Source: Glacieibacterium frigidum
GTDB lineage: Bacteria > Pseudomonadota > Alphaproteobacteria > Sphingomonadales > Sphingomonadaceae
Assembly: GCF_007097155.1 (NCBI RefSeq)
Contig: NZ_VJWA01000002.1
Location: 62,001 to 126,000, forward strand
Direction: 5' to 3'
Length of the DNA: 64,000 nt
Shown here: one piece after another, positions 47,447 through 55,761 of the stretch
Numbering within the stretch: position 1 is the stretch's first letter
Layout: every line of letters starts with the position of its first letter
Notes under the pieces: generated by a model
Told to the model about the DNA's origin: nothing
Seen by the model: only the letters and a program-made list of their open reading frames with translations
The model's database searches: none
Position numbers and translations under genes: made by a program

Positions 47447-49094
47447 GCGCCGCCAGCACCATCTCGCGCAAGTCCGCTCGCACCACCTTGTTCATCGCAT
47501 TGCGCGGCAGGCGGTCGACGCAGACCAGCCGTTCGGGGGATTTGAAGATCGCCACCCCCTGGCCGCGCAGCCACGCCTTGACGTCGTCGAGGGTCGGGGT
47601 CGCGCCGTCGTGGGGGACGACGGCGACGGCGATGCGCTCGCCCAGGTCGTCGTCGGGGATGCCGACGGTGGCGGCCTCGCGGACCTGCGGCATGCCCGCC
47701 AGCAGGTCGTCTAGTTCGGCGGGCGAGATGTTGACGCCGCCACGCACGATGATCTCCTTCGACCGGCCGACGAAGCGATAGAAGCGCGACAGCTCGCCGT
47801 CGCCTGCGATCTCGAACAGGTCGCCGGTGCGGAACCAGCCGTCGGCGTCGAAGGCGGTCGCAGTCAGCTCGGGCGAGCGCCAGTAGCCGCCAAAGGTCGT
47901 GGCACCGCTGATCCGCATCTCGCCGGCGATGCCGGGCTCGGTCACCACTGAGCCATCGTCGCCGACCAGCCGGGTGCGCAGCGAGCGGCCGATGATGCCA
48001 CCCCAGTCCTGCCCCTCGGCGCCGAAGCGCGGGAAGAAGCGCGCGCGGTCGGCGGTGTCGGGGACGTCGACGGCGCTCGAGACCAGCGACGCGCCCTCGT
48101 TCGACCCGAAGATGTTGGCGATGTCGATGCCATACTGCTCCTTCCACCCGCCTATCAGCCACGGCGACAGCGGTGCCGAGCCCGAGCCGATGGCGCGCAT
48201 CGAACTGATGTCGACACTGGCGAGGAGCGCCGGTTGCTTGAGCAGGGCCGTCAGCACCGCGGGCGGCGCGATCGTGTAGCTGACGCCCTCGCCCGCAATC
48301 TGCCGCAGGAAGATGCCGAGGTCGAAGGGGTGGTGGAGGACGAGCTTCTTCGCCGGCAGCGCCAGCCACGGCATGACGAGCCCGCCGATCGACCCGATGT
48401 TGACCAGCGGAAACGGGTTGAGCAGCGTGTCGCCCGGCAGCATGCCGGTCGCCTGCGCGACCAGATCGCCGTTCAGCGTCCAGTGGTTGTGGTCGCGCGG
48501 CACGCCCTTGGGCCGTGCCTCGGTCCCCGAGGTCCAGCAGATCGTCAGCACCTCGGCCCCGACCGTGGGGTTGGCCGCCGTGTACGCCGCGACCGCCGCG
48601 GGGTCGCCGCCGTGCAGGTCGTCGAACAGCAGGACGGGCACGCCCAGCGTGCCCGCCAGCGCCGCATGGTCGAAGCCGCCGAAACGCGGCACGGTGACGA
48701 AAGCGCGCGGCGCGGTGCGCTCGACGACGTGCGCGAGTTCGTGTGTGCGATACTGCATGACGACCGGGGACAGGATCAGCCCGAGGCGCGCGCAGGCGAG
48801 GAAGAGCAGCACCGCGTCCACCGTGTTGGGCAGCTGAGAGACGACGATGTCGTCCTTTCGCAACCCGTGGTCGAGAAGCGCCGCCGCCAGCGCATCGACG
48901 CGCGCATCGACGGCGCGCCAGCTCAGCCGTTCGGGCTTCTTTCCGTCGAGATCGCGGCGGTTGACGGGGTCGATCAGCGTCTCGGCGTCACCGCCCGCAG
49001 CGACCGCGCGGCGCAGCATCGCATCGACGCTCTCGCCCGCCCACAGGCCGCGTGCCTCATAGTCTCGCACGCGGTCGGCAGGGGTCAGAAACAT
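47412..49094 (-). CDS. AMP-dependent acyl-CoA synthetase
   Basis: The 560-residue ANL-family ligase has CWTSGTEARPKGVP (P-loop), GSNEG (adenylate pocket), WFRTGDLFEIAG, GRSKEIIVRGGVNISPAE (hinge) and the catalytic Lys in RNAMNKVVRADLRE. It would form the CoA thioester of a carboxylate, possibly the acid released in the neighbouring pathway. The ATG at 49094 is preceded by a perfect TATAAT on its strand. It is divergent from the four-gene run at 49186 across 91 bp. Confidence 0.92.
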   Translation of the reverse strand: MFLTPADRVRDYEARGLWAGESVDAMLRRAVAAGGDAETLIDPVNRRDLDGKKPERLSWRAVDARVDALAAALLDHGLRKDDIVVSQLPNTVDAVLLFLACARLGLILSPVVMQYRTHELAHVVERTAPRAFVTVPRFGGFDHAALAGTLGVPVLLFDDLHGGDPAAVAAYTAANPTVGAEVLTICWTSGTEARPKGVPRDHNHWTLNGDLVAQATGMLPGDTLLNPFPLVNIGSIGGLVMPWLALPAKKLVLHHPFDLGIFLRQIAGEGVSYTIAPPAVLTALLKQPALLASVDISSMRAIGSGSAPLSPWLIGGWKEQYGIDIANIFGSNEGASLVSSAVDVPDTADRARFFPRFGAEGQDWGGIIGRSLRTRLVGDDGSVVTEPGIAGEMRISGATTFGGYWRSPELTATAFDADGWFRTGDLFEIAGDGELSRFYRFVGRSKEIIVRGGVNISPAELDDLLAGMPQVREAATVGIPDDDLGERIAVAVVPHDGATPTLDDVKAWLRGQGVAIFKSPERLVCVDRLPRNAMNKVVRADLREMVLAALSDRSSVPRSA

Positions 49095-49110
49095 GCAGGT
49101 CGTCCTCTCG

Positions 49111-49137
49111 GTGTAACTTTCATAATTATACTGACAC
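49111..49137. promoter_or_regulatory. Dyad-symmetric AT-rich element with promoter in divergent gap
   Basis: A 27-bp element with GTGT/ACAC ends and 9 of 13 half-site positions symmetric lies between the divergent CoA ligase and the DHDPR-like gene. It contains a perfect TATAAT on the minus strand (49125-49130), about 30 bp before the ligase ATG. One regulator could control both directions. Confidence 0.45.
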
Positions 49138-49185
49138 GTCCCGGCAAGTTGGCTAGCGTCGCCAAAACGGGGGGACAGGACACCG

Positions 49186-50226
49186 ATGGCGCGCGTCGTG
49201 CAATGGGCGACCGGATCGATGGGGCGGACGGCGTTGCGCCGCATCCTCGACGATCCCGCGCATGAACTGGCAGGCGTCTACGTCTATGGCGCGGCCAAGG
49301 CCGGGCGCGACGCGGGCGAGCTGGCGCGGCGGCCCGCGACGGGCGTGCTGGCGACCAACGACCGCGCGGCGATCCTCGCGCTCGACGCCGATGTCGTGCT
49401 CCACACACCGCGCATCACCCTCCCCTACGACGCGCTCGTCGACGATGTCGTGGCGCTGCTGCGGTCGGGCAAGAATGTCGTGTCGACCGCGGGCTTTCAT
49501 TGGCCGCAGGCGCACGGGCCCGACTATGTCGCGCGGCTGCACGATGCGGCGGTGGCTGGCGGCGTGACCCTGGCGGGCGTCGGCATCAACCCGGGGCTGG
49601 TCGTCGAGCGCATCGCGCTGGCGGCGACGGCGATGTGCCAGGACCTCGACCGCGTCTCGGTCTTCGAGACCGTCGACGCTTCGGCGATGACGTCGCCCGA
49701 ATTCGTCTTCGGGCTGATGGGCTTCGGCAGCGATCCGTCAGTCGCCGACATCCGCGAGGGGCCGCTCGCGACGCTGTACGGCACGCTGTTCTCGGAGGTG
49801 CTGCACTTCGCGGCGGCCAATTTGGGCAGCCACGTCACCGGCATCGTCGCCGACCACCGCCTGACGCTGGCGCCCAAGCCGATCACCATCGGCGCGGGCA
49901 CGATCGCCGCCGGCCAGGTCGCCGCGACCGAATGGCGATGGACGGCAAGCACCGCCGCGGGCCCCGAGCTGCTGCTGTCGATCCTGTGGACCGCCGACAC
50001 TGGGCTGCACGGCCCCGACCGGCTCGGGCACTGGAACATCGTCATCGACGGCCGCCCGACGATCCGCATGACTATGGACATTTCGGAGCGCGACCCTGCC
50101 GCTCCGCCGTCGCGCGCGCTGACCGACGCGGTGATCGCGGTGGCGATGCGCGCCATTCCCGATGTCATCGCAGCGCCGCCCGGCCTGTTCGCCTATCACC
50201 CGCCCGCCGCGTGGAAAGCCGCATGA
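49186..50226 (+). CDS. Dihydrodipicolinate-reductase-like NAD(P)-dependent protein
   Basis: The 346-residue protein has an N-terminal Rossmann motif (VVQWATGSMGRTALRRIL), HTPRI and NVVSTAGFHWP segments, and a middle GVGINPGLVVERI. It is of the 2,4-diaminopentanoate dehydrogenase/DapB-like branch, frequent in sphingomonad and actinobacterial steroid or aromatic clusters, where its substrate is mostly unknown. AGGACACCG precedes the ATG. It overlaps the next gene by ATGA. Confidence 0.83.
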   Translation: MARVVQWATGSMGRTALRRILDDPAHELAGVYVYGAAKAGRDAGELARRPATGVLATNDRAAILALDADVVLHTPRITLPYDALVDDVVALLRSGKNVVSTAGFHWPQAHGPDYVARLHDAAVAGGVTLAGVGINPGLVVERIALAATAMCQDLDRVSVFETVDASAMTSPEFVFGLMGFGSDPSVADIREGPLATLYGTLFSEVLHFAAANLGSHVTGIVADHRLTLAPKPITIGAGTIAAGQVAATEWRWTASTAAGPELLLSILWTADTGLHGPDRLGHWNIVIDGRPTIRMTMDISERDPAAPPSRALTDAVIAVAMRAIPDVIAAPPGLFAYHPPAAWKAA

Positions 50227-51368
50227 ACGTCCTCATCTTCGACGCCGTGCGTACCCCGCGCGGCAAGGCACGGCCCGACGGCGGACTGGCACAGGAGACG
50301 CCGCACGGCCTCGTGGCTCATCTCGCGGCGGCGATCGGCGCGCGCGGCAACGACCCGCGCGCGGTCGACCAGCTGACATTGGGCTGCGTCGGGCAGATCG
50401 GCGCGCAGGGCGGGCATATCGGCATGGTCGCCAAGCTGGCGTGCGGCCTGCCCGACCGCGTCGCGCCGCACAGCCTCAACAATTATTGCGCGTCGGGGCT
50501 GAGCGCGATCGGCCAGGCGGCAGCGGCAGTCGCGGCGGGGCAGATCGACCGGGCGCTAGCGGGCGGTGTCGAGATGATGTCGCGCGTGCCGTTCATGGCC
50601 GACAAGGCTGACTATTACGAGGCGACCGACTTCGCACCGCGGCGGCGCTACATCCCCGTCGCGGTCGCCGCCGACCTGCTCGCAGTCAAGGAACGGATCG
50701 ACCGCGAGGCGCTCGACCGGGTTGCCGCGACCTCGCAGGCGCGGGCTGCCGCTGCCGAGGACACGCCCGCGCTGATCGCATCGCGCATCGCGATCGGCGG
50801 GCTGGACCGCGAGGAAGCGCCGCGCGCAACCACGCCCGAAGCGCTCGCCAAGATGCCGCCCGCCTTCGCCGCGATGGCCGCCGGCTATGTCGAGGCGCTC
50901 GGCGGCGCGACGATCGAACATCGCCACACCGTCGCGCACGCGCCGCCGATGACCGACGGCGCCGGCCTCGCGCTGATCGGCCGCAACGGCGAGGGGGCGC
51001 GGGCGCGCATCCTCGCCTATGCGGAAGCCGGCGGCGACCCGCGCGACTCGCTCACCGCGGGCTTCACCGCGATGAACCGCGCGCTGGCGCGCGCCGAGCT
51101 GGGATTGCGCGACCTCGACCGCATCGAGTTCATGGAGGCTTTCGCGGTGACCATCGCCAAATTCATGCGCGACTGTCCGGTCGATCCGGACCGCGTCAAT
51201 GTCTCGGGCGGGCACCTCGCCAAGGGCCACCCGATGGGCGCGACGGGGGCGATCCTGTTGTCGACCCTGCTCGACGCGCTGGATGCGGCGGACGGCACGC
51301 TAGGCATGGTCGTCGTCACCGGCGCGAACGGGGTCGGCGCGGCGATGATCGTGGAGCGGCTGCGGTGA
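50223..51368 (+). CDS. Thiolase family protein with atypical active site
   Basis: The 381-residue thiolase-fold protein has the nucleophilic Cys89 in NNYCASGLSAIG and the His in GGHLAKGHPMGATGA. Two usual active-site positions are changed: NEAFA reads MEAFA, and the C-terminal CxGGG motif reads TGANGVGAAM, with no Cys. So the acid/base step of classical thiolase is altered; it may instead be a synthase, hydrolase or specialised beta-ketothiolase. It is coupled by ATGA to the genes on both sides. Confidence 0.88.
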   Translation: MNVLIFDAVRTPRGKARPDGGLAQETPHGLVAHLAAAIGARGNDPRAVDQLTLGCVGQIGAQGGHIGMVAKLACGLPDRVAPHSLNNYCASGLSAIGQAAAAVAAGQIDRALAGGVEMMSRVPFMADKADYYEATDFAPRRRYIPVAVAADLLAVKERIDREALDRVAATSQARAAAAEDTPALIASRIAIGGLDREEAPRATTPEALAKMPPAFAAMAAGYVEALGGATIEHRHTVAHAPPMTDGAGLALIGRNGEGARARILAYAEAGGDPRDSLTAGFTAMNRALARAELGLRDLDRIEFMEAFAVTIAKFMRDCPVDPDRVNVSGGHLAKGHPMGATGAILLSTLLDALDAADGTLGMVVVTGANGVGAAMIVERLR

Positions 51369-52291
51369 GCGCGCTGCTCGCTAGGCTTCGCCTGCCCGTC
51401 GTCGCGGCACCGATGTTCCTCGTGTCGGGCCCCGACATCGTCATCGCCGCGGCGCGCGCCGGCATCGTCGGGTCGTTCCCGACGCCCAACTGTCGCACGG
51501 CCGAAGAGCTCGACGCGTGGATGACGCGGATCGTCGCCGAGACCGCCGGCGCGCCCGGCCTGTGGGCGGCGAACCTCGTCACCCACTCGTCGAACGCGCG
51601 GCTGGCGGACGACCTCGCGCTCGTCGCCAAGCATCGCCCGCCTGTGGTCATCACGGCGCTCGGCAGCCCGGCGCCGGCGATCGCCGCGGTGCATGCCTAT
51701 GGCGGGCTCGTCCTTGCCGACGTGACGACCGAGGCGCTCGGGCGCAAGGCGGCGGCGGCCGGTGCCGACGGCCTCGTCGCGGTCGCGAGCGGCGCAGGCG
51801 GACACACCGGCAGCCTGTCGCCCTTCGCCTTCGTGTCGGTGCTGCGCAGCTTCTTCGACGGGATTGTCTGCGTCGGCGGGGGCATCGCCGACGGCGGCGC
51901 GGTGGCGGGCTCGGTCGCGGCCGGCGCGGACCTCGTCTACATGGGCACGCGCTTCCTCGCCGCGCGCGAGAGCATGGCGAGCGACGCCTACAAGGCGATG
52001 GTCATCGCCGCGGGTGCCGAGGATCTGGTCGTCAGCCCGGCGATTACCGGCACCGCCGCGTCGTGGCTGAAGCCCTCGCTGACCGCCGCGGGGTACGACG
52101 TCGGCAACCTGGGTGCAGCGCCGCCCCGCAACTATGGCGGCGAGCCGACCGCGAAGTGGCGCGACCTGTGGGCGGCGGGACAGGGCCTGCACGCCGTCAC
52201 GGCGGAGGAACCGGTCGCGGCAATCGTCGACGAACTCGAGCGCGGCTACGATGCTGCGTTCGCACGCCTTTCCGACAGGAGACGGACATGA
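51365..52291 (+). CDS. Nitronate monooxygenase-like FMN protein
   Basis: The 308-residue TIM-barrel flavoprotein has the family opening LPVVAAPMFLVSGPDIVIAAARAGIVGSFPT, the FMN phosphate segment ASGAGGHTG, VGGGIADGGAVAGSVAAGADLVYMGTRFLA and a C-terminal WRDLWAAGQG. The family includes 2-nitropropane dioxygenase and enoyl-ACP-reductase-like enzymes, so a monooxygenase/dehydrogenase step is the cautious call. The GTG start overlaps the thiolase stop. Confidence 0.88.
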   Translation: MSALLARLRLPVVAAPMFLVSGPDIVIAAARAGIVGSFPTPNCRTAEELDAWMTRIVAETAGAPGLWAANLVTHSSNARLADDLALVAKHRPPVVITALGSPAPAIAAVHAYGGLVLADVTTEALGRKAAAAGADGLVAVASGAGGHTGSLSPFAFVSVLRSFFDGIVCVGGGIADGGAVAGSVAAGADLVYMGTRFLAARESMASDAYKAMVIAAGAEDLVVSPAITGTAASWLKPSLTAAGYDVGNLGAAPPRNYGGEPTAKWRDLWAAGQGLHAVTAEEPVAAIVDELERGYDAAFARLSDRRRT

Positions 52292-52674
52292 CCGAGCAGG
52301 AAATCCTCGACTTCGCCAAGCGCTTCGTCGCGCACATCCAGGCCGGCGACGCCGAGGCGATGCGCGCCTGCTACGCCCCCGATGCCAAGATCTGGCACAA
52401 CACCGACGGCATCGAGCAGACGATCGACGACAATATCAAGGTGCTCAACTGGTTCATCCGCACCCTGCCCGACCGCCACTATCACGTGCAGCGCGTCGAG
52501 GCGCTGAAGGACGGCTTCGTCCAGCAGCACATCCTGTCGGCGACGCTTCCCGACGGCACGAGATGGGCGATGGACGCGTGCGTGGTCGTGAAGATGGAGA
52601 ACGGGCTGATCACCCGCCTCGACGAATATCTCGACTCGGCGAAGGGCGCGCAGCTGCGGTCGTTCGGGCGCTAG
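52288..52674 (+). CDS. NTF2-like protein
   Basis: The 128-residue protein has the SnoaL/NTF2-like pattern EILDFAKRFVAHIQAGDAEAMRACYAPDAKIWHNTDG and a C-terminal VVVKMENGLITRLDEYLDSA. Small proteins of this fold in such clusters act as isomerases, dehydratases or epoxide hydrolases. CAGGAG lies 7-8 nt before the ATG, and the start overlaps the preceding stop. It is the last gene of the four-gene rightward run and shares a CTAG with the convergent DUF1295 gene. Confidence 0.85.
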   Translation: MTEQEILDFAKRFVAHIQAGDAEAMRACYAPDAKIWHNTDGIEQTIDDNIKVLNWFIRTLPDRHYHVQRVEALKDGFVQQHILSATLPDGTRWAMDACVVVKMENGLITRLDEYLDSAKGAQLRSFGR

Positions 52675-53462
52675 GCCCGCGGCGGCATCGGCACGAAGCC
52701 CGAGGTGCGGCGCATATACTCGGCGTACTCGGGCTTCTGCTTGCGCATCTTGTTCTCGACCGTCGGTGCGCCCGACCATTTCATCAGGGTCCAGGTCAGC
52801 AGCGCCGGGCCGATGAACGACCAGACCCCGGGCGCGGTCTCGGCAGCGACGAGGTAGATGCCCCACCACGCGCAGGCATCGCCGAAGTAGTTCGGGTGGC
52901 GGGTGAAGCGCCACAGGCCCGACTGCATCACCTTGCCGGCGTTGGCGGGGTTGCGCTTGAACGCCACCAGCTGCGCGTCGCCGATGCTCTCGAACGCCAC
53001 GCCGAACAGCGCGAGCGCTGCACCGGCAACCGCCAGCGCGCCCAGCGGCGGACCGGCCGCGACCTGCCCCAGCTGGACGGGCAGGCAGACGATGAACAGC
53101 AGCGGCGCCTGCGTCGCGAAGACCAGCAGCGCCGACGCCTTGCCGAAGCCCCAGCCCTTCTTCGCCTCGGCCTTGCCGAGCAGCGCGACATAGCGCCGGT
53201 CGCTGCCGTGGCTGCGCCAGCGCCAGACCATATAGCTGCCCAGCCGCACCCCCCACAGCGCGCACAGGCCGAGCAGCAGCAGCTTGCGCTCGTACAGCCC
53301 GTCGGTGAGCGCGAAGCTCGTCAGCCCCATGATGACCATGCCGAACGCCCAGAAGCTGTCGACCGGCGTCACGTCGCGCGTCTTCAAGCAGATCGCCCAG
53401 AGCAGGACGAAGCAGCCGACGAGGATCAGCGCGTTGATGGCGAGCAAGGTCGCGGCGTTCAT
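52671..53462 (-). CDS. DUF1295 membrane protein
   Basis: The 263-residue protein has about seven hydrophobic helices and the DUF1295/steroid 5-alpha-reductase C-terminal-type motif GLWRFTRHPNYFGDACAWWGIYL and ...NKMRKQKPEYAEYMRRTSGFVP. The family overlaps isoprenylcysteine methyltransferase-like and steroid-reductase-like proteins. A role in modifying a steroid or lipid is possible. It ends by CTAG overlap with the NTF2-like gene and lies 9 bp downstream of the ligase at 53472. Confidence 0.85.
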   Translation of the reverse strand: MNAATLLAINALILVGCFVLLWAICLKTRDVTPVDSFWAFGMVIMGLTSFALTDGLYERKLLLLGLCALWGVRLGSYMVWRWRSHGSDRRYVALLGKAEAKKGWGFGKASALLVFATQAPLLFIVCLPVQLGQVAAGPPLGALAVAGAALALFGVAFESIGDAQLVAFKRNPANAGKVMQSGLWRFTRHPNYFGDACAWWGIYLVAAETAPGVWSFIGPALLTWTLMKWSGAPTVENKMRKQKPEYAEYMRRTSGFVPMPPRA

Positions 53463-53471
53463 GTCATCCCC

Positions 53472-55268
53472 CTAGATTTCGCGGACGCCCGCCTCCGGCG
53501 GCTCCGCGTACAGCGCGTCGACCAGATCGCTGCGGTTATCGAGCACCGCGCGGCGGTTGATCGTGCCCTTGTCCGAAATCTCGTTAGCGTCGGCGGCGGG
53601 CGGCCGGTCGAACAGCGCCACGCGGCGCACCGTCGCCGAGGCACCGCGCTGGGTCGCGTTGAACTCGCGCAAACGTTCGACGATCTGGTCGAACGCGTCG
53701 TCGGGCGCACCCTGCTTCGGCCACGCTAGTAGCGTCAGGAACGGCCGGCTGTCGTCCGCGACGACGAGCTCGGCGACGAGCGGCGCCAGCGCCTTGAGCA
53801 GCGCCTCGCGCAGCTGCCCGCCATAGACCCAGGTGCCATTGCTGAGCTTGAACTCCTCCGCCATGCGGCCCGCGAAGGCGAGGCCCTGTTCGGGCGCCGC
53901 GCGGTCGTGGAACACCGCCATGTCGCCGGTGCGGTAATAGCCCTCCTCGTCGAACACCGACGCGGTCTTGTCGGGCTCGTCGAGGTACGACCGCATCAGC
54001 ATCGGCCCGCGCATCCGCACCTCGTAGCGCGCGCCGTTGGGGACGAGCTTCAATTCGACACCGGGCCCCGGCAGCCCGATGCCGACCTTGTCGGTCTCGA
54101 AATGGATCGCGCAGCACCCCGATACCGTCTCGGTCATGCCGTACCCCGTCGTCATGTGGACGCGGTGCCCGGTCGCGGCGACGGCGTGCGCCTGCAGCCG
54201 GTCATAAACGTGCTGCGGCAGCCCCGCGCCGCCGTAGAGCATCAGGCGCATCTTCGCGAAGAAGGTGTCGCGCAGCTGCGTATCGGCGTCCATTGCGTCG
54301 ACGAGCATCGCGTAACCCAGCGGCACGTTGTTGAAGTACGGCACGCTCAGCTCGCGCAGATTGGCGATCGAGGTGGCGAACAGCCCCGGCGCGGGCTTGC
54401 CGGCGTCGATGTGGAGCGTGCCGCCAAGCAGCAACCCGGCGCGCAGCACCGAGGCGCCCGCGGCGTGATGCCACGGCAGCCAGTCGAGCATCGTCTCGTC
54501 CCACCCCGCCGCGCGGCCGATCAGCCCGATGCCCTGCGCGGTGTTGGAGGCGAGCGCGCTTAGCGACTGCTCGACGACCTTGGGCAGGCCGGTCGACCCG
54601 GAGGTCATCATGTAGCTGGCGGGGGCGTCGGTATCGATCGCCGCGATGGCGTCGGCGACAGCAGCGGTCGGCGTCGTTGCGAGGACATCGGCGAGCGCCA
54701 CCGCGTCGCCGAACGGTGCGGGGTCGCGCGAGATCACGATCGCCGTGCTGCCGATCGCCTCCAGGGCGGCCGCGTATTTCGGGTTCGGGTCGGCGAAGAT
54801 CGCCGCGGGCCGCGTCTTGGCGAAGACATGCCGCAACCGCGCATGGTCGCCGCCCGCGACGCCGTAGGCCGGGCTGACCGGACACAGGATCGTGCCGGTC
54901 GCGAACGCCGCGAAGCCGAGCGCTGCGACCGCGACGCTGTTCTCCGCCATGACGACGAGCACGCTGCCGCGCGGCAGCGTGTCGAGCAGCCACTGCGCCG
55001 CCGCCTGCACCTGAGCGGCGAGCTCGGCGAAGCTCGTGTACGCCCAAGCCCCGTCGGGCCCGCGCTCGGCGAGCGCCGGGGCGTCGCCCTTCGCCGCTGC
55101 CATCTTCAGGAACGAGCGCGCCAGATTGGCGTCGATCGCTTCAAGCGGGTGGTTGCTGCGCAGCCGGATCGTGCCGTCGGCATCCTCGCGCAGGTCGAGA
55201 TCGACCGACATGAACTGCGCCGGCCGGAACGGGGCGGACCGCCAGTCGTCCGCCATGCCGCTGCTCAC
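53472..55268 (-). CDS. Feruloyl-CoA synthase-like ANL ligase
   Basis: The 598-residue ligase has MMTSGSTGLPKVVEQ, YGMTETVSG, YYRTGDMAVFHD and the phrase FKLSNGTWVYGGQLRE, which is typical of the feruloyl-CoA synthase branch instead of the usual hinge G-x-x-V/I-x-P. The final DKGTINRRAVL holds the probable catalytic Lys. Substrates in the family are hydroxycinnamates such as ferulate. The start is a GTG overlapping the upstream stop; ATG 55256 is an alternative. Confidence 0.9.
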   Translation of the reverse strand: MSSGMADDWRSAPFRPAQFMSVDLDLREDADGTIRLRSNHPLEAIDANLARSFLKMAAAKGDAPALAERGPDGAWAYTSFAELAAQVQAAAQWLLDTLPRGSVLVVMAENSVAVAALGFAAFATGTILCPVSPAYGVAGGDHARLRHVFAKTRPAAIFADPNPKYAAALEAIGSTAIVISRDPAPFGDAVALADVLATTPTAAVADAIAAIDTDAPASYMMTSGSTGLPKVVEQSLSALASNTAQGIGLIGRAAGWDETMLDWLPWHHAAGASVLRAGLLLGGTLHIDAGKPAPGLFATSIANLRELSVPYFNNVPLGYAMLVDAMDADTQLRDTFFAKMRLMLYGGAGLPQHVYDRLQAHAVAATGHRVHMTTGYGMTETVSGCCAIHFETDKVGIGLPGPGVELKLVPNGARYEVRMRGPMLMRSYLDEPDKTASVFDEEGYYRTGDMAVFHDRAAPEQGLAFAGRMAEEFKLSNGTWVYGGQLREALLKALAPLVAELVVADDSRPFLTLLAWPKQGAPDDAFDQIVERLREFNATQRGASATVRRVALFDRPPAADANEISDKGTINRRAVLDNRSDLVDALYAEPPEAGVREI

Positions 55269-55690
55269 TGTGCCGGACGCCCGATCAGCTGCTTGACCTG
55301 CGCCGTCCAGCCGCCGCCGGCCTTCTGCGCCTCGATGACGCCGCGGTCGACATAGTCGCGCCAGCCGCTGATCTTGTCGCCGCGGAACTCGATGACCCCG
55401 GCATAGGGCGCCGCGATGTCGACGCCGGCGGCCGTCGTATATTCGTCGACGCCTTCGACGAACAGCCGGTCGCCGACCTCGGCATGGTGGAAGATGCGCC
55501 AGCGCACCTCGCCGATGCCGGCGCCGAACGCGGTGATGAACTTCAGCGCGGCGTCCTTGCCGACCGCGGGCGGTGCGATCGCTGCGGCGTAGTGCCAGAC
55601 GACATCGTCGGTCATCTGCGACAGCACGAAGTCGACGTCCTTGCGCTTCCAGCCGTCAATCACGGCTTGAAACTGTTCCATGCGGGTCAT
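55265..55690 (-). CDS. Limonene-1,2-epoxide-hydrolase-like NTF2 protein
   Basis: The 141-residue protein (from ATG 55690) has the NTF2-like fold with FQAVIDGWKRKDVDFVLSQMTDDVVWHYAAAI and the C-terminal GVIEFRGDKISGWRDYVDRGVIE, the limonene-epoxide-hydrolase signature with the Asp-Arg-Asp-type catalytic residues. I prefer 55690 because AAGGA lies 9 nt upstream. A longer form from GTG 55765 overlaps the upstream stop and would add a signal-like leader (IARRVVLAIPGLAALQPAFA). Confidence 0.8.
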   Translation of the reverse strand: MTRMEQFQAVIDGWKRKDVDFVLSQMTDDVVWHYAAAIAPPAVGKDAALKFITAFGAGIGEVRWRIFHHAEVGDRLFVEGVDEYTTAAGVDIAAPYAGVIEFRGDKISGWRDYVDRGVIEAQKAGGGWTAQVKQLIGRPAQ

Positions 55691-55761
55691 GCGGCGGGTC
55701 CTTGCAAAGGCAGGCTGGAGGGCGGCGAGCCCGGGGATGGCGAGCACGACACGGCGCGCGA

